Positions 31,098 through 40,168 of a stretch of 64,000 bases of DNA are shown here, one piece after another. The notes under the pieces were generated by a model. The model saw nothing but the letters and a program-made list of their open reading frames with translations, did no database searches and was not told where the DNA came from. How positions within the stretch are numbered: the stretch's first letter is position 1; each line of letters starts with the position of its first letter. The position numbers and the translations under genes are program-made. The stretch covers positions 52,227 through 116,226 of the forward strand of contig NZ_ATYT01000013.1 of assembly GCF_000427825.1 (NCBI RefSeq), in the 5' to 3' direction. The stretch is from Thermocrispum municipale DSM 44069 (GTDB lineage: Bacteria; Actinomycetota; Actinomycetes; Mycobacteriales; Pseudonocardiaceae).

Positions 31098-31600
31098 TCC
31101 GGCTGGCTGCCGCCGTCGTACTTGCCCGCGCGACGCAACAGGTCGGCGATCGCCGGGTAGTCCTTGTCCAGCAGCTCCGCGGCCTCGGTCAGGTTCTCGT
31201 CCTCGGCCACGTCGCGGATCGCGGCCAGCAGCTGGCCGTCGTCGAGTCCGCCGGAGTAGACCGGCAGGCTGTCCCTGCCCACCGTGGGGTTGGAATCGCG
31301 CACGTCGCGCATGGCTTCCTCGATGGCCTTGCGGTCACCGGAGGCCACCCCCGGTGTGAGCACCTTGCGCTCGAGCATGATCAACCGGGCGAGCACCGCG
31401 GGGTTGCCGATCTTGGCCCGGCGGCCGCTCATCACCTGGCTCAACATGGGCGCGCTGATGCCGAGGACTTCGGCCAGGTAGGCCTGCGAGACGTCGAACG
31501 CGACGACCAACCTGCGCAGCCGGTCACCCAGCGGCTCGCCGTACCACTTGCGTTGCCACTCGACGTTGCGCTGGATGATCTTCTGCTCGTCCACGTCCAT
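31094..31600 (-). CDS. XRE-family helix-turn-helix protein
   Basis: 168 residues. The helix-turn-helix is near the N-terminus: FDVSQAYLAEVLGISAPMLSQVMSG (about 35-59), followed by NPAVLARLIMLER. The C-terminal half is acidic and helical without a recognised ligand domain. ATG at 31600 follows AGGGG. It forms a two-gene unit with thpR. Target genes unknown; widespread in actinobacteria at the ribF-side of the locus. Confidence 0.85.
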   Translation of the reverse strand: MDVDEQKIIQRNVEWQRKWYGEPLGDRLRRLVVAFDVSQAYLAEVLGISAPMLSQVMSGRRAKIGNPAVLARLIMLERKVLTPGVASGDRKAIEEAMRDVRDSNPTVGRDSLPVYSGGLDDGQLLAAIRDVAEDENLTEAAELLDKDYPAIADLLRRAGKYDGGSQPE

Positions 31601-31718
31601 TACCCCTGTCCGCTCCCCTCATTCGCGGCAGTCCCGGCTCCCCCTCGCGGCCACCGCCTTGCATCTTGCCCTATCGACGGCATCCGTGCGGCTTGTTCGA
31701 GCAGGTCACGTCCATTCG

Positions 31719-32687
31719 TCATGCCCCGCGGAGCAGTTCACGCGTCTGTTTGACGTCCTCGGCCATCTGCGCCAGCAACGCGTCGACCGTGTCGTAGTGC
31801 TCCATGTCGCGCAGCCGGGCGACGAAGTCCAACGCCACGTGCTGGCCGTAGAAGTCCTCGTCGATGTCCAGCACGTAGGCCTCGACGCGCCGCTCACGCC
31901 CGGAGAACGTCGGATTGCTGCCGACGGAGACCGCGGCGGGCAGGCGCCGGTCCGGCCGGGAAGTGCTGGTGAACCAGCACGAGTACACCCCGTCCGCGGG
32001 CACGGCCGCGTAGCGCGGGGTGGACAGGTTCGCCGTCGGGAAGCCCAGCTCGCGACCTCGGCCGTCGCCACGGACGACGATGCCGTCGATCCGGTGCGGC
32101 CTACCGAGGGCGACCGCGGCCGCCTCGACGTCGCCCGCGTCGATACACGACCGCACGTAGGTCGAGGAGAACGTGATCTCCCCGGTCACGTCGTTGCCGT
32201 CTCCCCCGAGCGACGCGCCTTGCAGTTCGGTGCCGTGCACCACGTAACCGAAGCGCTTGCCGAGTTGGCGCAGCAGGTCGACGTTGCCTGCCGCCTTGGC
32301 GCCGAACGTGAAGTTCTCCCCCACCAGCACCACGGCGACATGCAGGCGATCCACCAGCACTTCGTGGACGAAATCCGCGGCGGGCATGCGGGAGAACTCG
32401 AGCGTGAACGGCAGCACGCAGAACACGTCGACACCCAGCTGCTCCATCAACTCGGCCTTGCGGCGCAGCGTGGTCAGCTGAGCGGGGTGACTCCCTGGCC
32501 GCAACACCTCCGACGGATGCGGGTCGAACGTGAGCACCACCGACGGCAGGCCACGGGTTCGAGCCACGTCGACGGTGCGCCGGATCAGCTCCTGGTGGCC
32601 CCGATGGACGCCGTCGAACACGCCGATGGTGACCACGCAACGGCCCCAGTTCCCTGGCAGATCGTCCAGTCCTCGCCAACGCAGCAC
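31719..32687 (-). CDS. ribF: Bifunctional riboflavin kinase/FAD synthetase
   Basis: Makes FMN then FAD. 322 residues. The N-terminal adenylyltransferase domain has VTIGVFDGVHRGHQELI (G-x-F-D-G-x-H-x-G-H), TFDPHPSEVL and FSSTYVRS. The C-terminal flavokinase domain has GRGRELGFPTANLS with the PTAN motif and EAYVLDIDEDFYG. GTG start at 32687. 51 bases downstream of truB, as in most actinobacteria. Confidence 0.96.
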   Translation of the reverse strand: MLRWRGLDDLPGNWGRCVVTIGVFDGVHRGHQELIRRTVDVARTRGLPSVVLTFDPHPSEVLRPGSHPAQLTTLRRKAELMEQLGVDVFCVLPFTLEFSRMPAADFVHEVLVDRLHVAVVLVGENFTFGAKAAGNVDLLRQLGKRFGYVVHGTELQGASLGGDGNDVTGEITFSSTYVRSCIDAGDVEAAAVALGRPHRIDGIVVRGDGRGRELGFPTANLSTPRYAAVPADGVYSCWFTSTSRPDRRLPAAVSVGSNPTFSGRERRVEAYVLDIDEDFYGQHVALDFVARLRDMEHYDTVDALLAQMAEDVKQTRELLRGA

Positions 32688-32738
32688 GCAAGCAGGTTAT
32701 CCGACCGCGGCCGGGCCAGCCGGGTGCTCCCCGCCCGG

Positions 32739-33620
32739 CTACGCGGGAGCCAACACGACCAGGTATTTGGCGTGCTTGCCTTGGTCCACCGCGAGCGCAA
32801 GGGCTCGCCCGTCGGGGTCGACGATGCCGTAGGTGCCCGATGCGCCCGCCGCGGCAAGCCGTTGCCCGAAGCGCACGGCTTTGGTCTCAGCGGCATCGAC
32901 GCGGCGTACCGGGAAAGCGTGGCGTACCGCCTCGTCCAGTGACAGGGACAAGGAAGGCTGCTCCTGGAGTTGCTCGACCGTGCGCGCGACGTCCAGGCCG
33001 AACGGCCCGGCCTTGGTCCGACGCAGGGCAGTGAGGTGCCCACCGACGCCGAGGGCTGCGCCGAGGTCACGGGCCAGAGCCCGCACGTAGGTGCCCGACG
33101 AGCAGTCGACTTCGACATCCAGCTCGATACCGGTGTCCGTCTTGCGGGTGTCCATCAGCTCGAACCGGTGGACGGTGACCGGGCGGGCCGAAAGCTCGAC
33201 CTTCTCCCCCGCGCGCACCCGCGCGTAGGCGCGTTTGCCGTCCACCTTCACCGCGCTCACCGCGGACGGCACCTGCATGATGTCGCCGGTGAGGGCGGCG
33301 ATCTCGGCGTCGATTCGCTCGGCGTCGATCTCGTGCACCGTTGCCGGTTCCGCGGACGAGACGACCTCGCCCTCGGCGTCGTCGGTGGTGGTGGCGGCGC
33401 CCAGGGCGATGGTCGCTCGGTAGACCTTGCGGTCCAACGTCAGATGGCCCAGCAGCTTGGTGGCCCGCTCGATGCCGATGACCAGCACCCCGGTCGCCAT
33501 CGGGTCCAGCGTCCCGGCATGCCCCACCTTGCGCGTGCCGAACGCGCGACGCATCTTCGCCACCACGTCGTGCGAGGTCATGCCCGCGGGCTTGTCGACG
33601 ATCACCAGACCGGGTTCCAT
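32739..33620 (-). CDS. truB: tRNA pseudouridine(55) synthase
   Basis: Forms pseudouridine 55 in the T-loop of tRNAs. 293 residues. Catalytic aspartate Asp39 in HAGTLDPMATG, plus the GLVIVDKPAGMTSHDVV N-terminus, KVYRATIALG, and SGTYVRALARDLG. A C-terminal PUA-like tail is present. ATG at 33620. Confidence 0.96.
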   Translation of the reverse strand: MEPGLVIVDKPAGMTSHDVVAKMRRAFGTRKVGHAGTLDPMATGVLVIGIERATKLLGHLTLDRKVYRATIALGAATTTDDAEGEVVSSAEPATVHEIDAERIDAEIAALTGDIMQVPSAVSAVKVDGKRAYARVRAGEKVELSARPVTVHRFELMDTRKTDTGIELDVEVDCSSGTYVRALARDLGAALGVGGHLTALRRTKAGPFGLDVARTVEQLQEQPSLSLSLDEAVRHAFPVRRVDAAETKAVRFGQRLAAAGASGTYGIVDPDGRALALAVDQGKHAKYLVVLAPA

Positions 33621-33939
33621 GCGCTCGACGATATCCGTGGCGCTGGGGCACCCGGCCGCCGACGGCGGGAAAACGTGGCCCGGCTGCGCGACGCAGGACG
33701 TTGCTGGGTGGAGGCCGACCGAGTTCCGCCGGGCGGAAGAGCGAGCCCGCCAGGCAACCGAGCAGCTTCGGCGCGAACCGAGCCTGCTGACCGACGGCCG
33801 ACGGGCCGAGGGAACGAGCCCGCCAGGCAGCCGGAGCAGCTTCCGTGCGGGCCGAGGCTGCTGACCGACGGCCGACGGCTACGAGCCTGCCGCCCTGGCG
33901 CGGGCGGCTCGCGTGCCGACGCGTGGCCTCGACGGCCGG
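33621..33939. other. 319-bp intergenic stretch with a direct repeat
   Basis: No convincing gene. It contains a 73-bp-period imperfect direct repeat (see separate entry) and reads as a very C/G/A-rich sequence with CCGACGGCCGAC motifs. It lies downstream of the small membrane protein gene and upstream of truB. Confidence 0.6.
33743..33884. repeat. Imperfect direct repeat, 73-bp period
   Basis: Copy 1 starts at 33743 and copy 2 at 33816. Both run GAGCCCGCCAGGCA, then a GAGCAGCTTC block, then GCTGCTGACCGACGGCCGAC or a one-base variant. A degenerate third start (GAGCCTGCCGCCCTGG) follows at about 33889. Confidence 0.75.
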
Positions 33940-34299
33940 CTACAGGCGACCGGAGAACGAGCCGGCTGCCCGGCTGCGTGGATGCGCGCCGCGCGTGATC
34001 ATCGTCAGCGCGGGCTCAGGAGCGCGGTGCCGCGACACCTGGGTGCGCACGAGCTGCCGCGCCGCCGCGGAGGGCGTACGGCGGCGCGACAGCTCGACCG
34101 TCCGCTCATGCCCGTCGGGGAGGGCATGAGCGGGAGTCCGGGACGGCTTCTCGTCGTGCCGATCACGCAGGTAGCGGGTCATCTTGGCGCGTGCCGCGGC
34201 CTTGCGCTGCTCGTCCTTCCTGCTCCGCAGCCACCACCACACGCACGTCGCGATCGGAGCAATCGCCAACACCAGGACCAGCGGCACCAGCCAGTTCAT
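33940..34299 (-). CDS. Small single-pass membrane protein
   Basis: 119 residues, no recognised family. One N-terminal membrane helix (WLVPLVLVLAIAPIATCVWWWL), then a basic cytoplasmic part (SRKDEQRKAAARAKMTRYLRDRH) and an Arg/Ala-rich tail whose composition is less clearly protein-like. ATG at 34299 follows GAGAGG. It might extend over genuine codons only in the first 60-80 residues. Confidence 0.6.
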   Translation of the reverse strand: MNWLVPLVLVLAIAPIATCVWWWLRSRKDEQRKAAARAKMTRYLRDRHDEKPSRTPAHALPDGHERTVELSRRRTPSAAARQLVRTQVSRHRAPEPALTMITRGAHPRSRAAGSFSGRL

Positions 34300-34432
34300 G
34301 ACCTCTCACCACACGTTTGCGTCGGGCTTCCGACGGACCCCCAGCGTTACCCTTTCGAGATCCGAAAGCTATGTGATCGAGCCCGGCGGGTCAATGAACC
34401 TGTGACCTATTGCGGCTGAAAGAACCCGTTCG

Positions 34433-35521
34433 TTACCCCGAAGCGCGCAACCGGCGTGCGTAAGCAGCAGGCGTGACACCCTTCCAGCGGCGGAAAGCGG
34501 CGATGAAACTGGTCGCCTCGGCGTATCCCAGCCGGATCGCCACGTCCGAGACCGACAGCGCCCCGGTGGCCAGCAACTCCTCCGCGAGCGCCTCACGGAC
34601 CTCGTCGCGTAGTTCGCGGTAGCTGGTGCCGTCCTCCGACAAGCGCCTGCGCAGTGTGCGGACGCTGATGTGCAGGTCTCGGGCCACCGCTTCCATGCCG
34701 GCGTCGATACCCGACTCGAGCGCGCCGAGCCGCAGCAGCCGGGCCCGCACCTGCTGCGACAACCCGGTCCTGGTGCGTTTGCGGGCGACCAGCTCCCGGC
34801 ACGCAGCCTCACACTCGGCGACCGTCTGCGGATCCGCCTTCGGCAACGGGTGGTCGAGCAGCGCTCCGTCGAGGTACCCCACGTTGTCCGCCGCACCGAA
34901 AGTCGGCCGCACCCCGAACACGTCCTCATAGGCAGGCAGTTCCTTGGCCTGCGGTGGCGGGAACCGGAAGCGCTGGCTCAGCAGCCCGACCGGGACCGTG
35001 AGGAGTTCCCGCAGCACCGTGAAGATGGCGGCGAGATCCCGCTCCACCGCGAAGCGCCGCACGTCTTCCGGCACGTCGCCGTCACGCAGCTCGAGCCGCA
35101 GTTTGCCGTCTGCGATCTCCACGACCGGGATGGCGAACGCGAAGCTGAGGTCCCAGTACCGCAGCGCGAACGTGATCGCATCACGCAGCGTCTGGCTGCT
35201 CAGGCAGGCGAACCCGAAGATTCCGAACGTGCTCAGGCGGTACCGCCTGCCGACCTCGAGGCCCAGCGCGGGCCGATGCCCGAGTGCGCCCACCAGGTTG
35301 CGGACCACCGCGAGCTCCTGGTGGGCGTCGATCTGGGTCGCCGGGTCGGACGCCGCCGACGCCGTGATGCCGCTGCCCTGCAACACGTCGTCCACGGGCA
35401 CGCCGTGCTCGGCGGCGAACCGGGCCATCAAAGCGACGCTGGCGGAGCCCCGCGGGAACGTCCACGCCTCGACCGCAGGCTTGCCTTCGACTCCGGGCGC
35501 GAGGTCTGAGTGGGTGACCAT
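34433..35521 (-). CDS. AraC-family regulator (OruR/arabinose-binding-N type)
   Basis: 362 residues. The N-terminal domain is of the arabinose-binding type (DAHQELAVVRNLVGALGHRPALGLEVGRRY, then STFGIFGFACLSSQTLRDA). The C-terminal AraC helix-turn-helix pair is SVRTLRRRLSEDGTSYRELRDEVR and ALSVSDVAIRLGYAEATSFI with the closing RRWKGVTPAAYARR. It diverges from the monooxygenase-GMC oxidoreductase pair with 48 bases between, so it most likely activates that operon in response to its substrate, as in many alkane, ketone and steroid pathways. Confidence 0.9.
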   Translation of the reverse strand: MVTHSDLAPGVEGKPAVEAWTFPRGSASVALMARFAAEHGVPVDDVLQGSGITASAASDPATQIDAHQELAVVRNLVGALGHRPALGLEVGRRYRLSTFGIFGFACLSSQTLRDAITFALRYWDLSFAFAIPVVEIADGKLRLELRDGDVPEDVRRFAVERDLAAIFTVLRELLTVPVGLLSQRFRFPPPQAKELPAYEDVFGVRPTFGAADNVGYLDGALLDHPLPKADPQTVAECEAACRELVARKRTRTGLSQQVRARLLRLGALESGIDAGMEAVARDLHISVRTLRRRLSEDGTSYRELRDEVREALAEELLATGALSVSDVAIRLGYAEATSFIAAFRRWKGVTPAAYARRLRASG

Positions 35522-35569
35522 GGCCGGAATTATGGATCGGTTCGCCCGCGGCCGCCGTACCTTGCTGCC

Positions 35570-37105
35570 ATGACCGCACCCAGGGTGACGAGCGCAACAC
35601 CCGGCGAACGATCCGACTTCGGGGGCACCGAACGCACCACGGTGGCCATCGTCGGCACCGGTTTCGGTGGCCTGGCCATGGCGCTGGAGCTGCTCCGCAA
35701 CGGCTTCGACGACTTCGTGCTGCTGGAGAAGGGCGACGACGTCGGGGGTGTATGGCGGGAGAACACCTACCCGGGCGCGGCGTGCGACATCCCGTCGCCG
35801 TACTACTCGCTGTCCTACGAGCCGAATCCGACCTGGTCGTCGCGGTTCTCGCCGCAGGCGGAGATCCAGCAGTACATGCGCGGCCTGGTGGACAAGTACC
35901 GGCTGCGGCCCAAGATCCGCTTCGGTTGCGAGGTCTCCAGCGCCACGTTCGACGAGGCCACCAACACGTGGCGGATCGACGCGGGCGGCACGACGATCGT
36001 CGCGAACGTCTTCGTGCCGGCCACCGGGCAGCTGTCCCGACCGAAGCTGCCCGACCTGCCCGGGCTGGACGAGTTCACCGGTCCGTCGTTCCACTCGGCG
36101 CAGTGGGACCACTCGGTCGATCTCACCGGCAAGCGGGTGGCCGTGATCGGCACCGGGGCGAGTGCGGTGCAGTTCGTGCCCGCGATCCAGCCACACGTGG
36201 CCCACATGACGGTGTTCCAGCGCTCGGCGCCGTGGATCCTGCCCCGACCGGAGGTGCAGTACCGGAAGTGGCACCACACGTTGTTCAAGCTCGTGCCGCC
36301 GGTACGCCTGGCCGAACGCTTCGGCTTCTGGTTGCTCTGCGAAGTGATCTCCCTCGGTCTGGTGGACGCGCCGTGGATGCGCCCGCTGATCAGCCAGATC
36401 GCGCTGCGCAAGCTGCGGAAAGAAGTTCCCGACCCCGAGCTGCGCGGCAAACTCACCCCGGACTACGCCGCCGGCTGCAAGCGTGGCTTGTTCTCCGACG
36501 ACTACCTGCCGACGTTCAGCAAGCCGAACGTCAGCCTGGAGACCACGTCGATCGAGCGGGTCGAGCCGAACGGTGTGCGCACGGCCGACGGCACGCTGCA
36601 CGAAGCCGACGTGATCATCTACGCCACCGGGTTCCGAGCGACGGAGTTCCTCGGCCCGATCACCGTGCGCGGCGCCGGTGGCCGCGACCTCGCCGAGGTC
36701 TGGCGGGACGGCGCGTTCGCCTACAAAGGCATGAGCGTGCCGGGCTTTCCCAACATGTTCCTGATGTACGGCCCGAACACCAATCTCGGCTGCGGCTCGA
36801 TCATCTACATGCTGGAGACCCAGGCCGGCTACATCGCACAGGTGATCCGCGAAGTGGCGCGACGGCGCGGCATCGCCGTGGACGTGCGTGAGGACGTGTG
36901 CACCGAGTACAACCGTGCGCTGCAGAAGAGGCTGGACCGCTCGGTGTGGACGTTGTGCTCCAGCTGGTACCGCAACGCGTCCGGCCGCATCACCAACAAC
37001 TGGCCCGGCACGGTTCTGGCCTACCGGATGACCGCGCGCCGGTGGCAACCCTCCGACTACCGCACCGTGCTGCCCGCTCGGTCCACTGAAGGAGTGACGG
37101 TATGA
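35570..37105 (+). CDS. FAD-dependent monooxygenase, Baeyer-Villiger type
   Basis: 511 residues. Two Rossmann motifs: G29-x-G31-x-x-G34 (IVGTGFGGLA) for FAD and G194-T-G-A-S-A199 for NADPH. Between them the Baeyer-Villiger fingerprint F-x-G-x3-H-x3-W-D is complete at 169-180 (FTGPSFHSAQWD). The enzyme should insert oxygen next to a ketone, giving an ester or lactone; the mycobacterial EthA group is similar. ATG at 35570 is taken because it begins 20 residues before the first FAD motif. Its stop overlaps the next start by four bases. Substrate unknown. Confidence 0.9.
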   Translation: MTAPRVTSATPGERSDFGGTERTTVAIVGTGFGGLAMALELLRNGFDDFVLLEKGDDVGGVWRENTYPGAACDIPSPYYSLSYEPNPTWSSRFSPQAEIQQYMRGLVDKYRLRPKIRFGCEVSSATFDEATNTWRIDAGGTTIVANVFVPATGQLSRPKLPDLPGLDEFTGPSFHSAQWDHSVDLTGKRVAVIGTGASAVQFVPAIQPHVAHMTVFQRSAPWILPRPEVQYRKWHHTLFKLVPPVRLAERFGFWLLCEVISLGLVDAPWMRPLISQIALRKLRKEVPDPELRGKLTPDYAAGCKRGLFSDDYLPTFSKPNVSLETTSIERVEPNGVRTADGTLHEADVIIYATGFRATEFLGPITVRGAGGRDLAEVWRDGAFAYKGMSVPGFPNMFLMYGPNTNLGCGSIIYMLETQAGYIAQVIREVARRRGIAVDVREDVCTEYNRALQKRLDRSVWTLCSSWYRNASGRITNNWPGTVLAYRMTARRWQPSDYRTVLPARSTEGVTV

Positions 37106-38772
37106 GGTTCGACTACGACGTGCTGGTCATCGGCTCCGGCTTCGGCGGCAGCGTCGCGGCGCTGCGACTGACCGAGAAGGGATACCGGGTCGGCGTGCTC
37201 GAGGCGGGCAGACGCTGGGACCCGGAGGACCTGCCGTCGTCGAACTGGAACGTGCGCAAGTCGATCTGGGCACCGAAGCTGGGCTGCATCGGGCCGCAGC
37301 GCATCAACATTCTCGGCAAGTGCATGGTGTTCAGCGGCGCGGGCGTCGGCGGCGGGTCGCTGATCTACGGCAACACGCTCTACGAGCCGCTGGAGCCGTT
37401 CTACCGGGACAAACAGTGGGCGCACATCACCGACTGGCGTGCCGAGCTCAAGCCGTACTACGACCAGGCCAAACGTATGCTCGGCGTGACGACCAACCCG
37501 CGGCTCACCCCGGCGGACGAAGTCGTCCGAGAGGTGGCCGAGGACATCGGGGTCGGCGACACGTTCCACCCCACCGACGTCGGCGTGTTCTTCAACGAGG
37601 ACAAGCCCGGCGAGGAGGTGGACGACCCGTACTTCGGCGGTGCGGGCCCGCGGCGGGCCGGATGTATTCACTGCGCGCGGTGCCTGACCGGCTGCCCGCA
37701 CAACGCCAAGAACACCACCACGAAGAACTACCTGTACCTGGCCGAGGCCAACGGGGCCGTGGTGCATCCGTTGACCACCGCGACCGCGGTGCGGCCGCTG
37801 CCCGGTGGCGGCTACGAGGTGCACACCAAGCGTTCCAACGGCAAGCTGCGCAAGGGCAAGCGGATCTTCACCGCCGAGCAGGTGGTGTTCGCCGCGGCCG
37901 CGCTCGGCACACAACAGTTGCTGCACAAGATGCGCGACACCGGCACGCTGCCCAACCTGTCGCCGCGGTTGGGTCACCTGACGCGCAGCAACTCGGAAGC
38001 GATCATCAACGTGGCGTCGCGGCGCAGGCACGATTTCGCGCAAGGCATCGCGATCACCTCGTCGATCCACCCCGAGCCGAACACCCACCTCGAGGTGTGC
38101 CACTACGGCGAGCGGCAGAACGCGCTGTTCCCGATGACCGTGCCGATGGTGGACGGCGGAGCGTTCCGGTTCCTGCGGTTCCTGCTGGCGATCGTGCGGC
38201 GGCCGAGGGCGTTCCTGCGCAGCCTCAACGCGCGGCGCGCGTCGGAGCGGTCGGTGATCCTGCTGTTCATGCAGTCGCTGGACAACTCGCTGCAGTCCTA
38301 TCTCAAGCGTGGACGGCTGAAGACCCGGCAGGGCACCGGCGAGCCGAACCCGACGTGGATCCCGCTGGCGCACGACATCGCCCGCCGGTTCGCGGAGAAG
38401 GTCGACGGGGATCCGCAGGGCCTGTTCACCGATGTGGTCAACATTCCGGCGACGGCGCACTACATCGGCGGTTGCCCGATCGGCGCGACACCCGAAGAGG
38501 GCGTCGTCGACCCGTACCAGCGGGTGTTCGGCCACCCGGGCCTGCACGTCGTGGACGGCTCGGCGATCACGGCGAACCTCGGCGTGAACCCGTCGCTGAC
38601 CATCACCGCGCAGGCGGAACGGGCCATGGCGTTCTGGCCGAACAAGGGCGAGCAGGACCCGCGGCCGCCGCTGGGCTCGGAGTACCGCAAGATCACCCCG
38701 GTCGCGCCGAAGAACCCCGTGGTGCCGGAGGCCGCCCCGGGGGCGCTGCGGTTGCCGCTTCAGCCCGCATAA
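37102..38772 (+). CDS. GMC-family oxidoreductase, ChoD/cholesterol oxidase-like
   Basis: 556 residues. FAD-binding GSGFGGS at 11-17, GGGSLIYGNTLY near 84, and the C-terminal GMC block HYIGGCPIGATPEEGVVDPYQRVFG with GSAITANLGVNPSLTITAQAER. A ferredoxin-like CxxCxxCxxxCP motif lies at 188-199 (Cys188, 191, 194, 198), seen also in ChoD-type proteins. Oxidises a secondary alcohol, perhaps a sterol. Translationally coupled behind the monooxygenase, so alcohol to ketone to ester/lactone is a reasonable combined route. Real substrate unknown. Confidence 0.88.
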   Translation: MRFDYDVLVIGSGFGGSVAALRLTEKGYRVGVLEAGRRWDPEDLPSSNWNVRKSIWAPKLGCIGPQRINILGKCMVFSGAGVGGGSLIYGNTLYEPLEPFYRDKQWAHITDWRAELKPYYDQAKRMLGVTTNPRLTPADEVVREVAEDIGVGDTFHPTDVGVFFNEDKPGEEVDDPYFGGAGPRRAGCIHCARCLTGCPHNAKNTTTKNYLYLAEANGAVVHPLTTATAVRPLPGGGYEVHTKRSNGKLRKGKRIFTAEQVVFAAAALGTQQLLHKMRDTGTLPNLSPRLGHLTRSNSEAIINVASRRRHDFAQGIAITSSIHPEPNTHLEVCHYGERQNALFPMTVPMVDGGAFRFLRFLLAIVRRPRAFLRSLNARRASERSVILLFMQSLDNSLQSYLKRGRLKTRQGTGEPNPTWIPLAHDIARRFAEKVDGDPQGLFTDVVNIPATAHYIGGCPIGATPEEGVVDPYQRVFGHPGLHVVDGSAITANLGVNPSLTITAQAERAMAFWPNKGEQDPRPPLGSEYRKITPVAPKNPVVPEAAPGALRLPLQPA

Positions 38773-38878
38773 CACCGGCGGCCGACGTCGGCGCGGAACT
38801 CTCGCGGGCATGTCGACGCCATGGGCGCTCGGCCGCGTCCCACGGGCGGTACCGACGTAGGCGGCGCCCGCCGGGCGG

Positions 38879-40168
38879 TCAACGCTCGGCGCCGACGACC
38901 GCCCACCGGCCGGACCGCCAGCGGCCGACCACGGCGGCCAGCCGCAGCAGCATGAACACGGCCAGCCCGGTCCAGATCCCGACCAGTCCCCAGCCGAAGC
39001 TGAGCGACAGCCAGATCAACGGCAGGAAGCCGAGCATGGCGCTGGCCAACGTGGCGTTTCGGAGGAACTTCGCGTCGCCCGCGCCGAGCAACACGCCGTC
39101 GAGGGCGAACACCACGCCGGCGATCGGCTGCAGCAGCACGAAGAACCACCAGGCGCCCGGCACCTCGGCCAGTACACCCGCATCGGACGTGAACGCCTTC
39201 GGCAACACGCCGTGCACGGACGCGAAGATGACCAGCAGGATGCAGCCGAAGACCAGGCCGTAGCCGGTGATCTGCCTGGCGAGCTTCCGGGCCCGGTCCG
39301 CCGCGTGCGCACCCAAGGCCGCACCGATGAGCGACTGCGCAGCGATCGCCAGCGAGTCCAGCACCAGGGACAGGAACGTCCACAGCTGCAACACGATCTG
39401 GTGGGCGCCGACCGCTTCGGCGGACGTACGGGCTGCCACCGCCGCGGCGGACAAGAAGCACGCCTGGAACGACAGGCTGCGCAGCACCAGATCCCGGCCG
39501 AGCACGAGTTGGGCGCGCATCACCTGCGGCTGCGGTCGCAGCGGAACGTCCTCGCGCGCCAGCGCACGCAGGAACAGGCTTGCGGAGATGGTCTGCGCCG
39601 CCACGTTGGCCGCCGCCGAGCCTTCCAGGCCCCAACCGACGCCGTAGACCAGCAGCGGGCACAGAACGGCCGAGATGCCGTTGCCCGCCAGCACGTAGTA
39701 CAGCGGGCGACGGGCGTCCTGCACCCCGCGCATCCACCCGTTGCCCGCCATGGTGACCAGGATCAGCGGCGCGCCGAACAAGGCGATGCGCAGCCACGAC
39801 ACCGCGTTCGCCGCGATGTCGTCGGCCCCGGCCAGCGCCCCGGCGATCGGCTCGGCGAGCAGCTGGCCGAGGACCAGCACCACTACACCCACCGCCAGCG
39901 CCAGCCACGTGGCTTGTACGCCCTCGGACACCGCGTCCTTCCGGCGCCCGGCTCCGTGCAAGCGGGCGGTGCGCGCGGTCGTCCCGTACGAGAGGAAGGT
40001 CAACTGCGCGGAGACCTGAGCCAGCACGACACCGCCCACTGCGAGACCGGCCAGCGGAAGCGCGCCGAGATGACCGACGACGGCGGTGTCGACCAGGACG
40101 TAGAGCGGTTCGGCGGCCAGCACGCCCAGCGCGGGGACAGCCAGCCGGAAGACTTCCCGTGCGCTCAC
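38879..40168 (-). CDS. MATE-family multidrug/sodium exporter (DinF-like)
   Basis: 429 residues, about 12 predicted helices. N-terminal FRLAVPALGVLAAEPLYVLVDTAVVGHLGALPLAGLAVG is characteristic of DinF-type MATE proteins. GTG at 40168 overlaps the DHH phosphoesterase stop by four bases. Corresponds in position to Rv2836c in Mycobacterium tuberculosis. Substrate unknown. Confidence 0.92.
   Translation of the reverse strand: MSAREVFRLAVPALGVLAAEPLYVLVDTAVVGHLGALPLAGLAVGGVVLAQVSAQLTFLSYGTTARTARLHGAGRRKDAVSEGVQATWLALAVGVVVLVLGQLLAEPIAGALAGADDIAANAVSWLRIALFGAPLILVTMAGNGWMRGVQDARRPLYYVLAGNGISAVLCPLLVYGVGWGLEGSAAANVAAQTISASLFLRALAREDVPLRPQPQVMRAQLVLGRDLVLRSLSFQACFLSAAAVAARTSAEAVGAHQIVLQLWTFLSLVLDSLAIAAQSLIGAALGAHAADRARKLARQITGYGLVFGCILLVIFASVHGVLPKAFTSDAGVLAEVPGAWWFFVLLQPIAGVVFALDGVLLGAGDAKFLRNATLASAMLGFLPLIWLSLSFGWGLVGIWTGLAVFMLLRLAAVVGRWRSGRWAVVGAER

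Noticed and set aside
35522..37048. Long N-terminal extension of the AraC-type gene
   Set aside because: It is antisense to the monooxygenase gene, whose motifs are intact. ATG at 35521 gives a normal AraC-type length.
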